Assembly (NCBI RefSeq): GCF_010211745.1
Contig: NZ_PDWQ01000001.1
Coordinates: 310,001-374,000, forward strand
Length of the DNA stretch: 64,000 nucleotides
Reading direction: 5' to 3'
Source of the DNA: Pseudoxanthomonas kalamensis DSM 18571
GTDB lineage: Bacteria > Pseudomonadota > Gammaproteobacteria > Xanthomonadales > Xanthomonadaceae
The translations under genes were made by a program, and so were the position numbers. Below, one piece after another: positions 1 to 10,689 of this stretch (position 1 is the first letter of the stretch; each line of letters opens with the position of its first letter). The notes under the pieces are model-generated. The model was not told the DNA's origin. It worked only from the letters and a program-made list of their open reading frames with translations, and searched no databases.

Positions 1-2
1 GC

Positions 3-905
3 GGCGATGCCCCGGCCACGGAGACGCTCGCCGATCCGCGTTACCTGCGCCTGCCGCTGCAGCCGCTCGGTGCGACGGCGCTGGAGGTCTGGCGCGGCAG
101 CGCTGCGGTCGGACACGGCAGCGACGACGGCATCGCCTGGGCCAGCGACGGCGAGTTGCTGTTCGGCCGCCTGCAACTGGCCGAAGCCGGCGACGGCATC
201 CTCGCCGCGGCCGAGCGCGCCTATGCGCGGCTGGCCGGCTTCTGGCGCGCCAGCGCATTCCCGCACGTGCTGCGGATCTGGAACTACTTCGACGCCATCA
301 CCGACGGCGAAGGCGACGACGAGCGTTACCGCCAGTTCTGCATCGGTCGCGTGCGCGGGCTGGGCGAAATCGATCCCGGCAGCCTGCCCGCGGCCACCGC
401 CATCGGCTATCGCGACGGCAGCCGCGTGCTGCACGTGTACTGGCTGGCCGCGCGCCGGCCGGGCCAGCCGCTGGAAAACCCGCGTCAGGTCAGCGCCTGG
501 CGCTACCCGCGCCAGTACGGCCCGCAATCGCCCAGCTTCGCCCGCGCGATGCTGCCGCCGGCCGGCACCGACTGGCCGCTGTTCCTGTCCGGCACCGCCA
601 GCATCGTCGGCCACGCCTCGCACCACGCCGGCTCGCTGGCCGCGCAACTGGACGAAACCCTGGCCAACCTCGGCAGCCTGGTCGACGCCGCCCGCGTTGC
701 GCGTCCGGCACTGCCGCCGCAACTGGACGCCTCGTCGCGACTGAAGATCTACCTGCGCGATGCGGCCGACGCCGACGCCCTGCAGGCGCTGCTGGCCAAA
801 CGCCTGCCCGCCGACCTGCCGCGCCTGATCCTGCAGGCCGACGTCTGCCGCCGCGAACTGCAGGTGGAAATCGAAGGCATGCATGGGGTTATAGTGGCGC
901 CCTGA
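3..905 (+). CDS. xanB2: XanB2-like chorismatase (chorismate-derived hydroxybenzoate synthase), 5' end missing
   Basis: The frame is open from the first bases of the window to the TGA at 903-905, so the gene is cut by the window edge and about 300 C-terminal residues are visible. The C-terminal half has the chorismatase/FkbO-like signature SGTASIVGHASHHAG followed by QLDETLANL, the region that forms the chorismate pocket in this family. Characterised XanB2 of Xanthomonas splits chorismate to 3- and 4-hydroxybenzoate, feeding xanthomonadin and ubiquinone synthesis. That function is family knowledge and is not shown here. Genes for chorismate precursor supply (aroE) and haem (hemB) follow. Another chorismatase subtype remains possible. 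Confidence 0.8.
   Translation, partial: GDAPATETLADPRYLRLPLQPLGATALEVWRGSAAVGHGSDDGIAWASDGELLFGRLQLAEAGDGILAAAERAYARLAGFWRASAFPHVLRIWNYFDAITDGEGDDERYRQFCIGRVRGLGEIDPGSLPAATAIGYRDGSRVLHVYWLAARRPGQPLENPRQVSAWRYPRQYGPQSPSFARAMLPPAGTDWPLFLSGTASIVGHASHHAGSLAAQLDETLANLGSLVDAARVARPALPPQLDASSRLKIYLRDAADADALQALLAKRLPADLPRLILQADVCRRELQVEIEGMHGVIVAP
890..895 (+). promoter_or_regulatory. Probable -10 box for the small membrane protein gene
   Basis: TATAGT lies inside the last codons of the upstream chorismatase gene, 34 bases before the ATG at 930. A GGGGAA ribosome-binding stretch follows the presumed start point. No convincing -35 box was seen, so the call rests on the -10 and spacing alone. Confidence 0.35.
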
Positions 906-929
906 ATCACATTCGCGGGGAACCGGGCA

Positions 930-2223
<1,294 letters not shown>

Positions 2224-2261
2224 TCCACCGCCCCCGGATTTTTTCGAACACAGGAGTTCCC

Positions 2262-3107
2262 ATGAGCCGCTACGCCGTCTTCGGCCACCCGATCGCCCAC
2301 TCGCTGTCGCCGCGCATCCATGCCGCCTTCGGCGAGCAGACCGGCATCGAATTGAGTTACACCGCCATCGATGCCGACGTGGCCGGCCTGGGTGCAGCGC
2401 TGCAGCGGTTCGTCGCCGACGGCGGTGTCGGCGCCAACCTCACCCTGCCGTTGAAGCAGGCCGCGCTGGCGCTGTGCGCGCAGCTCGGCGAGCGGGCGCA
2501 GCGCGCCGGTTCGGTCAACACGCTGAGCCTGCGCGACGGCCAGTGGCACGGCGACAACACCGACGGCACTGGCCTGGTGCGCGACCTGACCGGACGCCAC
2601 GGCCTGGACCTGCGCGGACGCCGCACCCTGCTGCTGGGCGCCGGCGGCGTCGGTCGCGGGGTGGCGCCGGCGCTGCTGGACGCCGGTATCGCCGAGCTGA
2701 TCGTGGTCAACCGGACCCCCGAACGCGCCGACGCTCTGGTCGATGCGCTGGGCGAGCCCGGTCGCGCGCATTCGCGCTACTGGGCCGACCTGGACCAGCA
2801 GGGCGACTTCGACCTGGTGATCAACGCGACCTCGGCCGCGCGCGGCGGCGACGTGCTGGATTTCAAACTGCCGACCCTGCTGACCACCGCGCGCACGGCC
2901 GCGGTCGACCTGAATTACGGCGAGGCGGCGATCCCGTTCCTGGCCTGGGCGCGCGCATCCGGCTGCCGCGCCGCCATCGACGGCCTGGGCATGCTGGTGG
3001 AGCAGGCGGCGGGCAGTTTCGAGCTGTGGCACGGCCTGCGCCCGGATACCGACCCGGTGTACGCGATGCTGCGCCAACACGACGCGTCCCTGCACAGTGC
3101 GGACTGA
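2262..3107 (+). CDS. aroE: Shikimate dehydrogenase (NADP+)
   Basis: It reduces 3-dehydroshikimate to shikimate in the chorismate pathway. The 281-residue protein carries the shikimate-binding SLSPRIH segment near residue 14, catalytic Lys65 in NLTLPLKQ and Asp101 in NTDGTG, the Rossmann loop GAGGVGRG at about 127, and the NRTPERA NADP-phosphate motif near 150. An AGGAG ribosome-binding site precedes the ATG. It is one gene away from the chorismate-consuming XanB2-like enzyme. The next gene begins directly at its stop codon, so the two are probably co-translated. Confidence 0.96.
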   Translation: MSRYAVFGHPIAHSLSPRIHAAFGEQTGIELSYTAIDADVAGLGAALQRFVADGGVGANLTLPLKQAALALCAQLGERAQRAGSVNTLSLRDGQWHGDNTDGTGLVRDLTGRHGLDLRGRRTLLLGAGGVGRGVAPALLDAGIAELIVVNRTPERADALVDALGEPGRAHSRYWADLDQQGDFDLVINATSAARGGDVLDFKLPTLLTTARTAAVDLNYGEAAIPFLAWARASGCRAAIDGLGMLVEQAAGSFELWHGLRPDTDPVYAMLRQHDASLHSAD

Positions 3108-3476
3108 ATGATGGACATGTCCTTCGTCACCCAGATGCTGAGCATACTGCTGTTTCGGCTACCCGAATTGCTGGTCTGCGCCGGCGGCCTGGTTCTGTTG
3201 TGGATGTCGCCGAGGACTGCCGCGGGGCGGTCGTCGGCGATGACCGGCCTGTGGCTTCTGCTGGGTGCCGATCTGGCAGGCATGACGCTGACGACTGTGC
3301 AGACCTGGTTCGTTTACGCCCACTCCGACGACATGAATGTCTCCCGGTGGTTCACGGCTGTTTCGGCGGGACACATGTTGCTGACGCTGGTTTCCGCCGC
3401 CGGACTGGCCCTGCTGGCCTGGGGCGCGGCCAAGGCGATGCGGCGGACGCATTCCGCTCCCGCTTCCGCTACGTGA
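3108..3476 (+). CDS. Membrane protein of unknown function
   Basis: The 122-residue protein begins right after the aroE stop codon (TGA-ATG) and so probably depends on translational coupling. A second ATG one codon later is equally possible. Three hydrophobic segments lie near residues 8-31, 43-66 and 84-108, ending in a basic tail. No catalytic motif or recognised domain is visible. Base composition is a little less GC-rich than aroE. Confidence 0.6.
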   Translation: MMDMSFVTQMLSILLFRLPELLVCAGGLVLLWMSPRTAAGRSSAMTGLWLLLGADLAGMTLTTVQTWFVYAHSDDMNVSRWFTAVSAGHMLLTLVSAAGLALLAWGAAKAMRRTHSAPASAT

Positions 3477-3480
3477 AGCG

Positions 3481-4785
3481 CTACAGCAGCCCGTCACGCT
3501 TGACCGCCAGATAGCGTTCCACCAGCGCCGCCGGCAATTCCTCGCAGGTCACGTCCAGCACCATCACCCGATGGCTGCGCAGCGCTTCGTGCGCGGCCTT
3601 GCGCTGTTCCAGGTAGCGCGCCACCGCGCCGGCGCGGATCGCGCCGGACAGGTCGTGCACGTCTTCGTCCAGCGCCTCGTCCAGCGCGCGTTCGCGCAGG
3701 CTGGCCACGCACACCAGGTGCCGGCGTTGCAGCAGGCGCACCGCCGCCAGCAGGTCCTCGATGTCCTCGTCGCGCACGTTGGTCGCCAGCATCACCAGCG
3801 CGCGCCGGCGCTGGCGCAGCGACAGTTCCGAGGCTGCGGCCAGATAGTCGGTGGCCACCGCCTGCGGTTGCAGGTCGTAGCTGGCCCGCAGCAGGGTGTC
3901 GATCGCGCCCATGCCGCGTTGCGGCGCGACCCAGCGGCTGTCGCCGCCGCTGGCCATCAGCCCGGCGGCGTCGCCCTGGCGCAGCGCCAGGTAGGACACC
4001 ACCAGCGAGGCGTTGAGCACGTGGTCGAAGTGGGCCAGTTCGCCTTCGCGGGCCAGCATCCGCCGGCCTGTGTCGATCAGCATCACCAGTTGCTGGTTCT
4101 TCTCGTCCTGGTATTCGCGCGAGATCAGCTTGCGCGCGCGCGCGGTGGCTTTCCAGTCGATCTGGCGCAGGCTGTCGCCGACCCGGTATTCGCGCATCTG
4201 GTGGAAGTCGGTGCCTTCGCCGCGCCGCCGCTTCAGGTGCGCACCGACCAGCCGCGAGGCCTGTTCCGCGCTGAACAGCGCGAAGCGCGTCAGCGGCGCG
4301 AAATCGGGATACACGCGCACCGTCTGCGGCGCCCCGGCCAGCCGCGTCTGCCGCCACAGCCGCCACGGCGAATGCAGGCGCAGCTGCACGCCGTCGAAGC
4401 TCGCATCGCCGCGCATGTTCGGGCGCAGGCGATAGCTGAATTCGCTGGCGGTGGCCGGCAGCAGCGACAGCGTGCGCGGCAGGCCCTGCGACGGCCAGCC
4501 GCCAGGATGCAGGTCGAACACGTCGACCCGTTGCCGCCGCAATGATGACTCGATCCGCAGGCCGACCTCGCGCTCGACGCCCAGCGGCAGTGCATCGGGC
4601 AGCTGCCGGCTCGCCTGCGGGGTTTCCCGCGCGCGCAGGCGCAGGGCATCGATAGTCAGCAGCGCGAGCAGCGCGGCGCCGGCCAGCCACCATGCCGACG
4701 CCGGCACGCCGAGCGGCAGCAGCGCGGTCAGGCCGGACAGGCCCCACAACGCCAGCAACACGATCAGCGCAGGCGCGGGCCTCAT
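3481..4785 (-). CDS. DUF58 domain protein, MoxR-associated
   Basis: The 434-residue protein starts with two transmembrane segments (about residues 5-24 and 29-46). It contains the DUF58 core REYRVGDSLRQIDWKATAR near residue 200, followed by a degenerate von Willebrand A-like fold beginning LVMLIDTGRRM. DUF58 proteins are almost always partners of MoxR ATPases, as here: its ATG overlaps the MoxR stop as ATGA. The family is thought to act in envelope-associated protein maturation, but no substrate is known. It is the last gene of the operon. Confidence 0.9.
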   Translation of the reverse strand: MRPAPALIVLLALWGLSGLTALLPLGVPASAWWLAGAALLALLTIDALRLRARETPQASRQLPDALPLGVEREVGLRIESSLRRQRVDVFDLHPGGWPSQGLPRTLSLLPATASEFSYRLRPNMRGDASFDGVQLRLHSPWRLWRQTRLAGAPQTVRVYPDFAPLTRFALFSAEQASRLVGAHLKRRRGEGTDFHQMREYRVGDSLRQIDWKATARARKLISREYQDEKNQQLVMLIDTGRRMLAREGELAHFDHVLNASLVVSYLALRQGDAAGLMASGGDSRWVAPQRGMGAIDTLLRASYDLQPQAVATDYLAAASELSLRQRRRALVMLATNVRDEDIEDLLAAVRLLQRRHLVCVASLRERALDEALDEDVHDLSGAIRAGAVARYLEQRKAAHEALRSHRVMVLDVTCEELPAALVERYLAVKRDGLL

Positions 4786-5774
4786 TTACGCGGCGCTTCC
4801 ACCTTGGCCAGTAGCGCGCGCAGCGCATCGTCCGGGCTCTGTCCTTCGATCTGCAACTCCGGCGACAACATGATGCGATGGCGCAGCGCCGGGGTGGCGA
4901 TGTCGTGGACGTCGTCGGGGGTAACGAAGTCGCGCCCCTGCAGCACCGCCTGCGCACGCGCCGCGCGCGCCAGCGCGATGCTGCCGCGCGGACCGGCGCC
5001 GAGCGAGATCCCCGGCCATTTGCGGGTAGCCGCGACAATCCGCACCGCGTAGTCCAGCACCTGCGCATCCACCGTTACCGCCGCGGTGCCGCGCTGCAGG
5101 GCGAGGATGCCGTCGGCGTCCATTACCCGCCGCACTGCGGACAGGTCGAAATCGCTGGCGCTGCGCCCGGTGGTCACCGCTTCGACCATCTGCTTCTCCT
5201 CGTCCAGGCTCGGATAGTCGATCAGCACCTTCAGCAGGAAGCGGTCCAGTTGCGCCTCGGGCAATGGGTACGTGCCTTCCTGCTCGACCGGGTTCTGGGT
5301 GGCCAGGGTCATGAACGGCTGCGCCAGCTCGAACGCCTTGCCTTCGATCGTCACCTGCCCTTCCTGCATCACCTCCAGCAATGCCGACTGGGTCTTGGCC
5401 GGGGCGCGGTTGATCTCGTCGGCCAGCAGCAGGTGGGTGAACACCGGGCCGCGGCGGATCTTGAAGCTTTCGGTCTTGGGGTCGTACACCGCATGGCCGC
5501 TGACATCGCTGGGCATCAGGTCGGGGGTGAACTGCACGCGCGCGTAGTTCAGCTCAAGCGCCTGCGCCAGCGCGCGCACCAGCAGGGTCTTGCCGAGGCC
5601 GGGCACGCCTTCGATCAGCACGTGGCCGGCACACAGCAGGGCGATCAGCACCTGGTCCAGCACCTCGGGCTGGCCGATGAAGGCGTGGGAAACTTCGTCG
5701 CGGATCTGCGCCACGCGTTCGGCCAGCGCTTCACCGGCCAGCACCGGCGTCGGGGTGGAATCGTTCGGGCTCAT
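4782..5774 (-). CDS. MoxR family AAA+ ATPase
   Basis: The 330-residue AAA+ protein has Walker A GVPGLGKT at 56-63, Walker B LLLADEINRAP at about 115-125 with the MoxR-typical TQSALLEVMQEGQVT, and the sensor segment ATQNPVEQEGTYPLPEAQLDRF. MoxR ATPases act as chaperone-like motors with DUF58/vWA partners. The start overlaps the stop of the DUF4350 gene as ATGA and its own stop overlaps the DUF58 start, so stoichiometric translation is likely. The cognate client is unknown. Confidence 0.95.
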   Translation of the reverse strand: MSPNDSTPTPVLAGEALAERVAQIRDEVSHAFIGQPEVLDQVLIALLCAGHVLIEGVPGLGKTLLVRALAQALELNYARVQFTPDLMPSDVSGHAVYDPKTESFKIRRGPVFTHLLLADEINRAPAKTQSALLEVMQEGQVTIEGKAFELAQPFMTLATQNPVEQEGTYPLPEAQLDRFLLKVLIDYPSLDEEKQMVEAVTTGRSASDFDLSAVRRVMDADGILALQRGTAAVTVDAQVLDYAVRIVAATRKWPGISLGAGPRGSIALARAARAQAVLQGRDFVTPDDVHDIATPALRHRIMLSPELQIEGQSPDDALRALLAKVEAPRK

Positions 5775-6973
5775 AGCTGTCTTCTCAGTCGGATCAAGGT
5801 GGAAATGCGGTCGCGGAACGCGCCGGTATCGTGCGAAGCCGGCGCCTGCAGGGCATCGCGCAACGAGGCCGCCGGCACCTGCAGGCGCGCGGCGATCGCT
5901 TCGGCCTGGGCGTCGCCGTCCAGCGCGGCGGCGAGCGGGTCGCGGCGGCGCAGCCTGGACAGGAAGGCCTGGCGCACGGCGGCGTACAGCAGCGCGCGCT
6001 TGTTGTAGCGGAACAGGTGCTCGCCGCTGGCGCGCACGTGCTCCAGCAGCGAACGGCGTTCGCCGGGCGGCGGCGGCAGGGCGGGGCCGAATCGCTGCGA
6101 ACGCATCCACAGCCAGGCCAGCAGCGCCAGCGCCAACGGCAGCCAGATCCGCCAGCCGCGCTCGAACAGGCTGCGGAACAGCGACGGCATCTGCGCGGCA
6201 TAGACCAGGTGCATGGTGCCCTTGCCGTAGTTCGGTGCCAGCACCTGCCGGGTCAGCGCGCGATGCGGACCATCGTGCAGGCCGCCATCGACACCGGTGC
6301 CGCCGAACAGGCCTCCACCGGCGCGGCGGTTGGACAGGAAATCGAAACCGGACAGCACGTCGACACGGCCATCGCCGTGCGCCAGCCGAGCGTACACGTA
6401 GCCGTCGCCGAGATTGCCCCACGACAGCTCCGGCACCACGTCGTCGAAGCTGAAGCGTGCCTTGCCGCAGAACTCGATGTGGTGGTCCTCGCCCTCGACC
6501 TGGAACGACATGCAGTCGGTGCTGCCGCCGGCGTCGTGACCCTTCACGAACAAGCCCAGCGTTTCGAACAGCGCCGGGGTCAGGCTGTCCTGCCAGCCTT
6601 TCAGGTCGGGCGTGCGCACGATCAGGTGACCGCCGCCGGCCACCCAGTCCAGCAGCCGTTGCGCATCCGGCGGCGACAGGCTGCGCGGGTCGTTGAGCAG
6701 CAGCACGGTGTCGCCCGGCTGCAGCGGATGCGCGGCCAGGTTCAGGCGTTGGCGCGAATCGACCCTGACCCCGTCGGCCTGCAGCGCCAGCTTCAGCGCA
6801 TACAGCGGGTTGTACGCCGCTTCGCCGCGCGGCGGCAGATCCAGCTCGTGCTCGACCCGGTGGAAGTTGTGCAGGAACCAGGCTGCGGCCACCGTGACCA
6901 CCAGCAGGGCCACGAACAGGATCAGGCCGCCGCGCGCACCTTTGATCGATGCACCCTTGACCGACGCGCTCAC
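5771..6973 (-). CDS. DUF4350 domain membrane protein
   Basis: The 400-residue protein has an N-terminal membrane anchor (about residues 15-32), an extracytoplasmic DUF4350 region with LNDPRSLSPPDAQRLLDWV and GGHLIVRTPDL, and a second transmembrane helix near residue 280 followed by a helical cytoplasmic tail. I start it at the GTG at 6973 because it overlaps the upstream stop as GTGA, the pattern used throughout this operon; no suitable ATG lies nearby. The family occurs in MoxR operons and may form a membrane platform for the ATPase. That role is inference. Confidence 0.85.
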   Translation of the reverse strand: MSASVKGASIKGARGGLILFVALLVVTVAAAWFLHNFHRVEHELDLPPRGEAAYNPLYALKLALQADGVRVDSRQRLNLAAHPLQPGDTVLLLNDPRSLSPPDAQRLLDWVAGGGHLIVRTPDLKGWQDSLTPALFETLGLFVKGHDAGGSTDCMSFQVEGEDHHIEFCGKARFSFDDVVPELSWGNLGDGYVYARLAHGDGRVDVLSGFDFLSNRRAGGGLFGGTGVDGGLHDGPHRALTRQVLAPNYGKGTMHLVYAAQMPSLFRSLFERGWRIWLPLALALLAWLWMRSQRFGPALPPPPGERRSLLEHVRASGEHLFRYNKRALLYAAVRQAFLSRLRRRDPLAAALDGDAQAEAIAARLQVPAASLRDALQAPASHDTGAFRDRISTLIRLRRQL

Positions 6974-8565
6974 GCCGCCCACCCGTAACGCTGCTGCAAC
7001 TGGCCGAGCAACGCTTCGAATTCGGCCTCGTCCGGCAGCCGGCGGGCGTAGGCGGCGTATTGCCACACCCGCACCATCCGCGCGAACAGGCTGCGATCCT
7101 CGCCGTCGGGCATCCGCCGCGACGCGCGCAGGCATTCGGATTCGGTCGCGCCCGGCGGCAGGCTGACCCCGGCGCGGGCGACCATGGCATCGACGCTGGC
7201 GCGATACAACAGGGCCAGCGCGTGCCGCGGCTTGCCCTCGGCCCACAGCCGGCGCGCGGCGGCGGCGACGTTTTCCGGCAATGCATCCGGCAGCGGCAGG
7301 GTTTCCACCGTCGCCGGCGCTTCGACCGCCTTGCCGCGCTTGAAGGTGCCACGCATCCACGGCAGCCAGTGCCGCGCGGTCACCACCAGCACGACGACTG
7401 CGATCGCCAGCAGGATCCACAGCCCCCATTCGCCAATGAAGGCGAACAGCTTGCCCATCCATTCCAGCCACGGCGGCAGCGGCATCTGCTTCGGCGCCTC
7501 GGCTTCGGTGCCGTCGGGCTTGCGTTCCCAGCGCGTCAGCTTGCGTTTGCCGTTGAGCAGCGGATCGGCATAGGCCTGTTCGACCGCCTTGCGGAAGGCC
7601 GTGTCGTCGACCCGTTGCTCGCCAAACACCTCCGGCAAGATCGGCGCCTGCGGGGCGTCTTCGTCTTCGCCGTCATCCGCGTCGACAACCTCGACTGCGG
7701 CCTGCGCGGCCGGCGGCGGGGTGTCGCGCTCCTGCGCCTGCGCGGCCGGAACGGCCAGCCCCGCGCCGACGGCCAGCGACAGCAGCAGCACGATCGGCGC
7801 GGCGGCCGTACGCAATCGCTGGCGCAGGCGACGGAAGGCGATTTCCACGTCCCAGGCCTCGATCTGGGTGCGCCGGTTGAGGTACAGGCCGAAGCCGGCG
7901 CCGACGTAGTACGGCTCGACCAGGGTCATCCCCAGCCAGCACAGCGCGTTCCAGCCGATCTTCGCCCACCACGGTGTCTGCTCGTTGATCAGCGCCCAGC
8001 CGGCGCGCACCGTCTCCGGCAGGTATTCCACCGGCACGAACATGAAGATGGTGGCGACGCCGCCCAGCACCAGCATCGCCTCGAACGCGGCGCAGATCAT
8101 CGTCAGCAGTACCGCATTGCCGTAGACCGCGCCGCCCAGCACCCGGCGGCGATCGCGCAGACGCGCGCCGTCAACGCCTTCCAGCAGATCGATCGGCAGG
8201 TACAGCGAACGCGCCGGACCCAGCCGGCGCCAGGTCAGGAAGCCGAGCATCCGCTTCCAGCCCCAGCCACGCTGCGCGGCCAGGGTTTCGCGCACCGACG
8301 GCACCGCGCCGAAGGTCGCGCGCGAAATCACGTACAGCGGGATGCGGTCGAACACCGGCTTCAGCCACCACATCAGCAGGCCGGCCAGGCCGAGCAGGTC
8401 CAGCGCCCAGCCGGCGGCGTTCAGCAGCACGAACACCGGCAGCGTCAGCCACAGCCACGGCTTCCACACCGCGCCGGCATGGCGACGGACCAGGGCGGTG
8501 CCCAGTTCGACCGCCTCCCACGGCGATCGCGCGCGCAGGCGCACGGTCAGCTGGTCCAGCCGCAT
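6970..8565 (-). CDS. Multi-pass membrane protein with C-terminal DUF4129-like domain
   Basis: The 531-residue protein has several transmembrane helices in the first 270 residues, then an acidic Pro/Ala linker, another helix near residue 390 (ILLAIAVVVLVV), and a soluble tail. The tail contains ALALLYRASVDAMVARAG and PGATESECLRA, typical of DUF4129. The ATG at 8565 overlaps the SpoIIM-family stop by one base (TGATG). Fusion of a long polytopic N-terminus to a DUF4129 tail fits the MoxR-operon setting. Function is unknown. Confidence 0.8.
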   Translation of the reverse strand: MRLDQLTVRLRARSPWEAVELGTALVRRHAGAVWKPWLWLTLPVFVLLNAAGWALDLLGLAGLLMWWLKPVFDRIPLYVISRATFGAVPSVRETLAAQRGWGWKRMLGFLTWRRLGPARSLYLPIDLLEGVDGARLRDRRRVLGGAVYGNAVLLTMICAAFEAMLVLGGVATIFMFVPVEYLPETVRAGWALINEQTPWWAKIGWNALCWLGMTLVEPYYVGAGFGLYLNRRTQIEAWDVEIAFRRLRQRLRTAAAPIVLLLSLAVGAGLAVPAAQAQERDTPPPAAQAAVEVVDADDGEDEDAPQAPILPEVFGEQRVDDTAFRKAVEQAYADPLLNGKRKLTRWERKPDGTEAEAPKQMPLPPWLEWMGKLFAFIGEWGLWILLAIAVVVLVVTARHWLPWMRGTFKRGKAVEAPATVETLPLPDALPENVAAAARRLWAEGKPRHALALLYRASVDAMVARAGVSLPPGATESECLRASRRMPDGEDRSLFARMVRVWQYAAYARRLPDEAEFEALLGQLQQRYGWAA

Positions 8566-9572
8566 CAGCCGGCCGCCTCCGCCAGCGCCTGGGCCTGGCG
8601 ACCGCCGCGCCACAGCCACGCCAGCACCAAGCTCCACAGCACCGCCGACACCCCGTACTTGACCGGCGCCGGGATCGAGCCGATCGACGACCAGAATGCT
8701 TCGATGAAGGCGGCGACCAGCAGCATCGCCACCACCCCCAGGCACAGTCGGGCGCCCTTGATGCCGCCTTCGACCAGCGCATCGATGCGCCGGCGCCGCC
8801 CCGGCGCCAGCAGCTTCAGTCCCAATTGCAGGCCGGCGCCGCCGGCGATCACGATCGCGGTCAGCTCGAACGGCGCATGCCCGCAGACGAAGCGCCACAA
8901 CGGATCGCCGTAACCGATCTGCTGCAGGTGGCCGAACACCGCGCCGATGGTGACGCCGTTGTAGAACAGCACCAGCACCGTGCCGATTCCGGCCAGCAGG
9001 CCGCTGGCGAAAGTGCGCAGGCCGATGCTGATGTTGTTCATGATGTACACGCCGAACATGGTCCAGTCGCTGCCGCTTTCGCGGCCCAGCTTGTGCATCT
9101 CGTTGGCCGGGTCGTACATCTGCTCCATGGTCGCGACCTGCATCGGGTCCATCACCCCGTAGATCAGCTCGGGACGCCATTGCAACAGCACGAACATCGC
9201 CAGCAGCGGCACCGCAAACAGCGCGGTCGCCGCCCACATGCAGCCGGCTTCGCTGCGTACCAGCCGCGGGAAGTCGGCCAGCAGGAATTCGGCGGCGCGG
9301 CGCCAGCGCGGCGGCGGCGTGCGGTACAGCAGGTTGTGGCCGCGCTGCATCAGCGCCTGCAGTCGCGCGGTCACCACCGGGCTGTAGCCACGGCGGCGAG
9401 CCAGCGCCAGTTGCTGGCACAGGCGGCGGTAGCGTTGCGGCACCTGATCGTCGCCCAGCAACGCATGGCTGCGCTCCTCGCGGGCACGGCGGGCGTCACC
9501 GCGGGTTTCCAGCCAATGCTCGAAGGCCTGCCATTCGGCCTGGTAGCGGGCGACGAACTGTTCCTGTCTCAT
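8565..9572 (-). CDS. Stage II sporulation protein M (SpoIIM/DUF95) family membrane protein
   Basis: The 335-residue protein has an N-terminal helical region (about 1-105) and then five or six hydrophobic helices. Family signatures are NNISIGLRTFASGLLAGIGT and the GHAPFELTAIVIAGGAGLQLG stretch. In non-sporulating bacteria this family sits in MoxR/RDD operons and has no sporulation role. The start at 9572 overlaps the RDD gene stop as ATGA. Confidence 0.88.
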   Translation of the reverse strand: MRQEQFVARYQAEWQAFEHWLETRGDARRAREERSHALLGDDQVPQRYRRLCQQLALARRRGYSPVVTARLQALMQRGHNLLYRTPPPRWRRAAEFLLADFPRLVRSEAGCMWAATALFAVPLLAMFVLLQWRPELIYGVMDPMQVATMEQMYDPANEMHKLGRESGSDWTMFGVYIMNNISIGLRTFASGLLAGIGTVLVLFYNGVTIGAVFGHLQQIGYGDPLWRFVCGHAPFELTAIVIAGGAGLQLGLKLLAPGRRRRIDALVEGGIKGARLCLGVVAMLLVAAFIEAFWSSIGSIPAPVKYGVSAVLWSLVLAWLWRGGRQAQALAEAAG

Positions 9573-10249
9573 CGCCGCCCCAGCAGCCAGTTGGCCATGC
9601 CGTACAGGCGCAGCACGCCGGCCTGACCGCGCGCGGCGGTCAGCGGCTCGACGATGTCGGCCAGCTCGGCCTGGCGTTCGCGGGTCAGCAGCGGTGCGCG
9701 CTCGCCGAAGGCGACGATGGCCGCCTGTTCCTCCGGCTGCAGTCCGGTCGGCGGCGCCAGCACCGCATTGGCCGGCGCGGCAGCGTGTTCGCGCTCGCGT
9801 TCGTTGTGCACGACCAGGGTGCCGGCGACCATGTCGCCGAGCCGGCGCCCGTAAGGGTCGAACAAGCAGGCCAGCAGGCCCAGCGCGTAGCCGAACGGCA
9901 GCATATCGACCGTGCGCAGCAGGTTGCGGGTGATCGCCGGCAGCCAGCCGACCGGCGCGCCGTCCTTGCCGACCACCCGCAGTGACATCGCCTTCTTGCC
10001 GACGGTCTGCCCGTCCCAGACCGCTTCCAGCACGATCGGATAGGCCCAGTACACCAGGAACAACACGATCAGGTTCAGCCCCTTGCCCATGCCGCCGAGC
10101 ATGCCCAGCACCATGCCGGTCGCCATCAGGATGCCGAGGCGGATGGCGAAATCGATGCTCCACGCCAGCGCGCGCGGCACCGGGCCGGCCGCCGGCAGGT
10201 GCAGGGCGACGCCTTCGGGGGTGACGACTTCGCGATAGGTGTCCAGCAT
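9569..10249 (-). CDS. RDD family membrane protein
   Basis: The 226-residue protein contains an RDD domain: PRALAWSIDFAIRLGI, a second helix LIVLFLVYWAYPIVLEAVWDGQTVGKKAMSLRVV, and the closing DPYGRRLGDMVAGTLVV. RDD proteins are small membrane proteins, some linked to ion or solute transport. Here the gene is the first of the MoxR operon. I chose the ATG at 10249 as the first that gives a normal RDD N-terminus; longer readings extend into low-complexity sequence. Confidence 0.88.
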   Translation of the reverse strand: MLDTYREVVTPEGVALHLPAAGPVPRALAWSIDFAIRLGILMATGMVLGMLGGMGKGLNLIVLFLVYWAYPIVLEAVWDGQTVGKKAMSLRVVGKDGAPVGWLPAITRNLLRTVDMLPFGYALGLLACLFDPYGRRLGDMVAGTLVVHNEREREHAAAPANAVLAPPTGLQPEEQAAIVAFGERAPLLTRERQAELADIVEPLTAARGQAGVLRLYGMANWLLGRR

Positions 10250-10409
10250 CAGGCGAAGGTTCCGTGACCGGGCCAGATGCGGGCCAACCGTGGATGCGCA
10301 TGCCTTCCCTGCGCGCGCGAACTGCGCTGTTGCAACGACCTGCACTCCCGTGTGCGTCCCCAGCCACGACTTTACCCCGCCGCTGTTCTGCTCGCTACAC
10401 TTCGCGGCC

Positions 10410-10679
10410 ATGTCGTCCGATGTTTTTCCCTGCCGCAGCGGCTGCGGCGCCTGTTGCATCGCGCCGTCGATCGCCTCGCCGATTCCCGGCATGCCGAACG
10501 GCAAACCGGCCGGCGTGCGCTGCGTGCAACTGGACGATGCGATGCGATGCCGGTTGTTCGGTCGGCCGGAACGCCCGGCCTTCTGCATCCGCCTGCGCCC
10601 CGGCCCCGACATGTGCGGCCGCGACCGCGACGAAGCGATGTCCCTGCTGTCAGCGCTGGAAACGGCGACGCAGCCGTAG
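10410..10679 (+). CDS. YkgJ-type cysteine-cluster protein
   Basis: The 89-residue protein opens with the spaced cysteine cluster CRSGCGACC and has further cysteines (RCVQL, RCRLFG, FCIRL, MCGRD), the pattern of the UPF0153/YkgJ family thought to bind zinc or iron. The ATG at 10410 is preferred over an upstream in-frame start at 10239 because the family begins close to the first cysteine and a TACACT box ends 8 bases before it. The biological role of the family is unknown. Confidence 0.82.
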   Translation: MSSDVFPCRSGCGACCIAPSIASPIPGMPNGKPAGVRCVQLDDAMRCRLFGRPERPAFCIRLRPGPDMCGRDRDEAMSLLSALETATQP

Positions 10680-10689
10680 CCCGACCCGA

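Noticed and set aside
5771-9420. Very long minus-strand readings that run through several genes of the MoxR operon
   Set aside because: They join the end of one gene to out-of-frame sequence of its neighbour. True starts are shown by ATGA or TGATG overlaps and by family N-termini.
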